14,059 nucleotides of DNA from Gaiellales bacterium. Lineage in GTDB: Bacteria > Actinomycetota > Thermoleophilia > Gaiellales > F1-60-MAGs149. The DNA is taken from positions 1-14,059 of the forward strand of contig JAURLF010000010.1 of the NCBI GenBank assembly GCA_030831375.1, written 5' to 3'. The translations under genes were made by a program, and so were the position numbers. Below are positions 11,427 to 14,059 of the stretch, piece by piece. The notes under the pieces are model-generated. The model was given only the letters and a program-made list of their open reading frames with translations. It made no database searches and had not been told where the DNA came from. Numbering within the stretch: position 1 is the stretch's first letter; each line of letters opens with the position of its first letter.

Positions 11427-12878
11427 TCAGTAGCGCAGCGGCACGCCGATCAGGGCGCGGCGGACGGCGTCGTCGAACGACATCCGCTCCTTCGGCACGA
11501 GCCGCAGGATGTCGTCGTTCAGGCACACCGTCTCGTTGCGCAGGCCCTCGACGAGCGGCCGCGCGATCTTGGTGTCGACGTCGGTGACGAGGCCGCACCA
11601 CAAGGACGACAGCTCGGGCGACAGCACGGGCACGGGCAGGATCACGGGCCTGCGGCGCCCGGCGAGCCCGGCGGTGCGCTCCATCATCTCCTGGAAGGTG
11701 AGGATGTCGGGGCCGCCGACGTCGAGCGTGCGCCCGAACGCCTCCGGCAGGTCGCAGACGCCCACGAGGTAGTCGCGCAGGTCGGCGAAGGCGATCGGCT
11801 GCGAGCGGGTCGTGACCCAGCGCGGCGTGACCATCGCCGGCAGGCGGTGCACGAGGTCGCGCAGCATCTGGAAGGAGGCGCTGTGCTGGCCGATCACCAT
11901 CGCGGCGCGCAGCGTCGTGACCGGCACCGGCCCCTCGGCCAGCACGCGTCCCGTCTCGTGGCGGCTCGCGAGGTGGTGCGAGAGGTGCGGGTCGTCGTCG
12001 CCGAGGCCGCCGAGGTAGATGATCTGCCGCACGCCGGCCTGCGCCGCGGCCTCGGCCGCGTTGCGCGCCGCCTGGCGGTCGAGCTCGGCGAAGTCGCCGC
12101 CCGCCCCCATCGAGTGCACGAGCCAGTAGACGACGTCGAGGCCCGCGAAGGCGCGGTCCAGCGATGCGCGGTCGAGCGCGTCGCCCGGCGCCACCTCGAT
12201 GTCGCGCACCTGCTCCAGGTCCGGGTTGGGCCGGCGCACGATCGCCCGCACGCTCGCGCCCTGGTCGCGCAGCTCCGGCACCAGCCGGCGGCCGATGTAG
12301 CCGGAGGCGCCGACGACGCCGACATGCACCCCGGCGAGACGCCCGCCCGTGTCGATCGGCGGCGGCGCAACCGGGACCGGGTCGATCACCGCGGCGATGC
12401 GGCGCAGGCTGCGCGTCGTCACCCAGCGGTGCACGAGGTGCTGCCCGAGCGTGTACGGCGCGGCGATCGGGAACGACCGGGCCCTGAGGTGCTCGAAGCG
12501 GGGCCGGTAGCCGTCGACGACGACGCCGAGGCGCACGTGATCGCCCTCGACGGCGGCCACGATCCGCAGCTCGCCGGCCGGGCCGGAGCAGGCGCGCCCG
12601 CCCGTGATCGGGAAGCCGATCTCGATGCCGCCCGCGACCTCGTCGACGCGGGCCGCGTCGAAGCGGAGGATCTCGACGCCGCCGCGCGCGAGCACGAGCC
12701 GGATCGGCCCGAGCGGCTCGCCATCCGCCCGCACCGCTCCCTTCAGGGACGCGACCAGGCTCGCCCAGTACGCCTCGGCGATCGCGGGCGCCGAGCGGGC
12801 AGTCGGAGGCACGACCGGATGGGCCGGACTGAACCAGTACTCGCTGTGCTGGTTGGCGACGCTGGACCAGTACTCCAC
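11427..12878 (-). CDS. NAD(P)-binding SDR/NmrA-like protein with an N-terminal extra domain
   Basis: 483 residues. The C-terminal two thirds is an extended/atypical SDR. Its Rossmann motif is GVVGASGYIGRRLVPELRDQ (187-206), followed by RAIVRRP, GDALDRASLDRAFAGLDVVYWLVHS, IIYLGGLGDDDPHLSHHLASRHETG, VPVTTLRAAMVIGQHSASF and TRSQPIAFADLRDYLVG. A YxxxK catalytic pair is absent (SRHETG in its place), as in NmrA/NDUFA9-like binding members. The first 175 residues, starting EYWSSVANQHSEYWFSP, form a separate domain I do not recognise, with several strands (PIRLVLARGGVEILRF, LRIVAAVEGDHVRLGVVVDG). GTG 12878 has AAGGAT 6 bp upstream. It lies 36 bp downstream of the BtpA gene and is probably cotranscribed. 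Confidence 0.88.
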   Translation of the reverse strand: MEYWSSVANQHSEYWFSPAHPVVPPTARSAPAIAEAYWASLVASLKGAVRADGEPLGPIRLVLARGGVEILRFDAARVDEVAGGIEIGFPITGGRACSGPAGELRIVAAVEGDHVRLGVVVDGYRPRFEHLRARSFPIAAPYTLGQHLVHRWVTTRSLRRIAAVIDPVPVAPPPIDTGGRLAGVHVGVVGASGYIGRRLVPELRDQGASVRAIVRRPNPDLEQVRDIEVAPGDALDRASLDRAFAGLDVVYWLVHSMGAGGDFAELDRQAARNAAEAAAQAGVRQIIYLGGLGDDDPHLSHHLASRHETGRVLAEGPVPVTTLRAAMVIGQHSASFQMLRDLVHRLPAMVTPRWVTTRSQPIAFADLRDYLVGVCDLPEAFGRTLDVGGPDILTFQEMMERTAGLAGRRRPVILPVPVLSPELSSLWCGLVTDVDTKIARPLVEGLRNETVCLNDDILRLVPKERMSFDDAVRRALIGVPLRY

Positions 12879-12914
12879 GGTTCGATCCTTCGCAGGCCGG
12901 GGCGGGCCGGCCGG

Positions 12915-13778
12915 TCAGGCGCGCGCGTCGGCGGCGAGGCGCTCCAGGTGGTGCTCGCGGGCGACCCGCGTCAGCTCCGCCATCCGCCGGGCGCGCTCGG
13001 GGTCGACGCGGTTCTGGGTCTTGCCGTCGACCTTCAGCGACGTGCCGACGATGATGCCGTCTGCCGTCTCCAGGATGCGCTCGGCCGTGTCGTGGCGGAC
13101 GCCGGTGTTGGCGAGGACGGGCAGGTCCGGACAGGCCGCCTTCGCCTCCTCGAGGTCGGCGAAGCGGAACGCGGAGCCCGCGCGCGGGCCCGAGATCAGC
13201 GCGGCCTCGCAGCCGAAGAAGCGCGCGCCCTGCGCGCGGTCGGCGACGGTGCGCGAGCCGAGCGGCGACGCGAACTCGGGCGTCAGGTTCGTGAAGACGG
13301 CGATGTCGTCCGCGCCGATCGAGTGCCGGTACGAGAAGGCCGCGCCCGGGTCCGGGCGCAGCTGGCCCATGTCGGACTCGTAGACGCCGACGAAGACCTC
13401 GCGCACGAAGCGGGCACCGACGGCGCGCCCCACGGCGAGCGTCGCGAACGGGTCCCACAGCATGTCGATGCCGAGCGGGCGCTCGATCTCCGGCTCGATC
13501 TCGCCGACGACGGCGGCCATCGCGGTGGCCTGCTCCATCGTCACCTCGACGCGGTACGGCAGGTCGCCCTCGTTGCAGAACAGGATCGCGTCGACGCCGG
13601 CCTCCTGGCAGACGAGCGCGTCGTGGCGGGCGGCCTCGACGATCGGGCGCATGCCGGCCTCGCGGTCGAACGCGGGCGAGCCGGGCAGGGCCAAGAGGTG
13701 CACGACGCCGATCAGCGGCTTCGGCACGCCGAAGACGCGCTCGAGCGCGATGTCGGCCAGCGTTCCCGTCCTCTCCAT
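12915..13778 (-). CDS. BtpA/SgcQ-family TIM-barrel protein
   Basis: 287 residues from ATG 13778. The family blocks are: KPLIGVVHLLALPGSP (near 17-32), VEAARHDALVCQEAGVDAILFCNEGD (the AxxLxxxGxDAixiENfGD-like block), VGVYESDMGQLRPD, DDIAVFTNLTPEFASPLGSR, ALISGPRAGSAFRFADLEEAK, VLANTGVRHDTAERILETADGIIVGTSLKVDGKTQNRVD. The last segment is the barrel's phosphate-site-like end (GTxxKxxGxxxxxVD). BtpA was named for an effect on photosystem I in cyanobacteria, and SgcQ is from an E. coli sugar cluster; here no photosynthesis or PTS gene is nearby and the reaction is unknown. A longer frame starts at 13814, but TACCCT exactly 6 bp before ATG 13778 and the start of homology favour the shorter. Confidence 0.92.
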   Translation of the reverse strand: MERTGTLADIALERVFGVPKPLIGVVHLLALPGSPAFDREAGMRPIVEAARHDALVCQEAGVDAILFCNEGDLPYRVEVTMEQATAMAAVVGEIEPEIERPLGIDMLWDPFATLAVGRAVGARFVREVFVGVYESDMGQLRPDPGAAFSYRHSIGADDIAVFTNLTPEFASPLGSRTVADRAQGARFFGCEAALISGPRAGSAFRFADLEEAKAACPDLPVLANTGVRHDTAERILETADGIIVGTSLKVDGKTQNRVDPERARRMAELTRVAREHHLERLAADARA

Positions 13779-13784
13779 GGCGTG

Positions 13785-13790
13785 AGGGTA
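13785..13790 (-). promoter_or_regulatory. -10-like box TACCCT for the BtpA gene
   Basis: Minus-strand TACCCT, six bases (cacgcc), ATG 13778. It probably drives BtpA and the downstream NAD(P)-binding gene. Confidence 0.55.
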
Positions 13791-13832
13791 CCCGCCCGCG
13801 ACGGGCCGCGGCAAGGGACCACCCGCACATGG

Positions 13833-13838
13833 CAGACT
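13833..13838 (+). promoter_or_regulatory. -10-like box CAGACT for the right-edge gene
   Basis: CAGACT, six bases (ccgtgc), ATG 13845. It is one base away from the TAGACT used elsewhere, at the same leaderless spacing. Confidence 0.4.
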
Positions 13839-13844
13839 CCGTGC

Positions 13845-14059
13845 ATGGTCGACCCGATCGAGCTGCCGGACGGCGCGGGCGCGCTCGACCCGCGCGACTT
13901 CCCGTTCGAGTGCGGCCTGATCCGCCTCGCCGTGGTCGGCGCGACGGGCGGCCCGCTCGACGTCTCCGACGCCGCCGTCGTCGAGGCGATCCGCGGCGCG
14001 CTCGCGCCCGACCCGTTCAACCCGCTGCCCGCCGCGGCGCTGGCGCCGTTCGCGCCGGC
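13845..14059 (+). CDS. Unknown protein, N-terminal part (runs off the window)
   Basis: The frame is open from ATG 13845 to the right edge, giving 71 complete codons. I do not recognise it. It reads MVDPIELPDGAGALDPRDFP, then FECGLIRLAVVGATGG, an acidic helix (SDAAVVEAIRGALAPDP) and a Pro/Ala stretch. There is no signal peptide or membrane helix. The TFP-like codon pattern (strong G/C third positions) and the leaderless-type box 6 bp upstream support it as coding. It is divergent from BtpA with 66 bp between start codons. Confidence 0.6.
   Translation, partial: MVDPIELPDGAGALDPRDFPFECGLIRLAVVGATGGPLDVSDAAVVEAIRGALAPDPFNPLPAAALAPFAP

Noticed and set aside
13779..13814. Longer BtpA start at 13814
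   Set aside because: The extra 12 residues (PRPVAGGYPHA-type) are not family-like, and the TACCCT box lies inside them at leaderless spacing to ATG 13778.
10183..13830. A 1215-codon minus-strand open frame covering LemA's end, tRNA-Ala, GlcG, SixA, the NAD(P)-binding gene and BtpA
   Set aside because: It runs antisense or out of frame to several well-recognised genes and a tRNA, has Arg/Pro/Ala-rich low-complexity content, and is a GC-content artefact.
1..14059. Mobile elements, CRISPR, phage or toxin-antitoxin loci
   Set aside because: No transposase or integrase motifs, terminal inverted repeats, regularly spaced repeats or toxin-like pairs were seen; the only decay signal is the MFS remnant.

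Overview
The window is very GC-rich, its codons end mostly in G or C, and GTG starts are frequent. Several gene families (YceI, LemA, GlcG/HbpS, SixA, a BtpA-type TIM barrel) fit a high-GC Actinomycetota chromosome, possibly Thermoleophilia/Solirubrobacterales-like. That placement is an inference from style, not a marker-gene identification. There is no IS, phage, CRISPR or plasmid signal; this is dense core/accessory chromosome.

Layout. 1-2383 is a minus-strand block. In transcription order it holds a zinc-ribbon/coiled-coil protein, two tandem paralogous two-helix membrane mini-proteins, an Ala-rich hypothetical protein and the N-terminal part of a TRAM-domain Fe-S RNA m5U methyltransferase that runs off the left edge. 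2503-2967 is a DUF5684-like membrane protein, followed by a strong hairpin. 3053-3208 is a remnant of an MFS transporter N-terminus under the end of a DUF2252 gene (3190-4599, minus). Divergent from DUF2252 is the highlight: a SelW/Rdx-like selenoprotein gene (4633-4905) with an in-frame TGA at the CxxU position. It is followed by a hairpin whose loop, GGTCT, matches the apical-loop core of the E. coli fdhF SECIS. Then come a YceI protein and citrate synthase (minus), a flavin amine oxidase (plus), tRNA-Ala(TGC) (minus), a small acidic hypothetical protein (minus), an M20 metallopeptidase and LemA (plus), tRNA-Ala(CGC) (plus), a GlcG/HbpS-like gene coupled to a SixA phosphatase (plus), a two-domain NAD(P)-binding protein downstream of a BtpA-family gene (minus), and a partial unknown gene at the right edge.

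A recurring promoter-start arrangement runs through the window. A TANNNT box (usually TAGACT, TAGGCT, TAGCCT or TACCCT) lies 6 bp, once 7 bp, before an ATG/GTG. It occurs in front of nine genes on both strands and suggests widespread leaderless transcription. It also fixes several starts that longest-ORF rules would place wrongly (BtpA, the amine oxidase). Genes read with leaders (LemA, GlcG, the small membrane proteins, citrate synthase) instead have recognisable Shine-Dalgarno sequences. No stretch over 300 bases lacks a gene.
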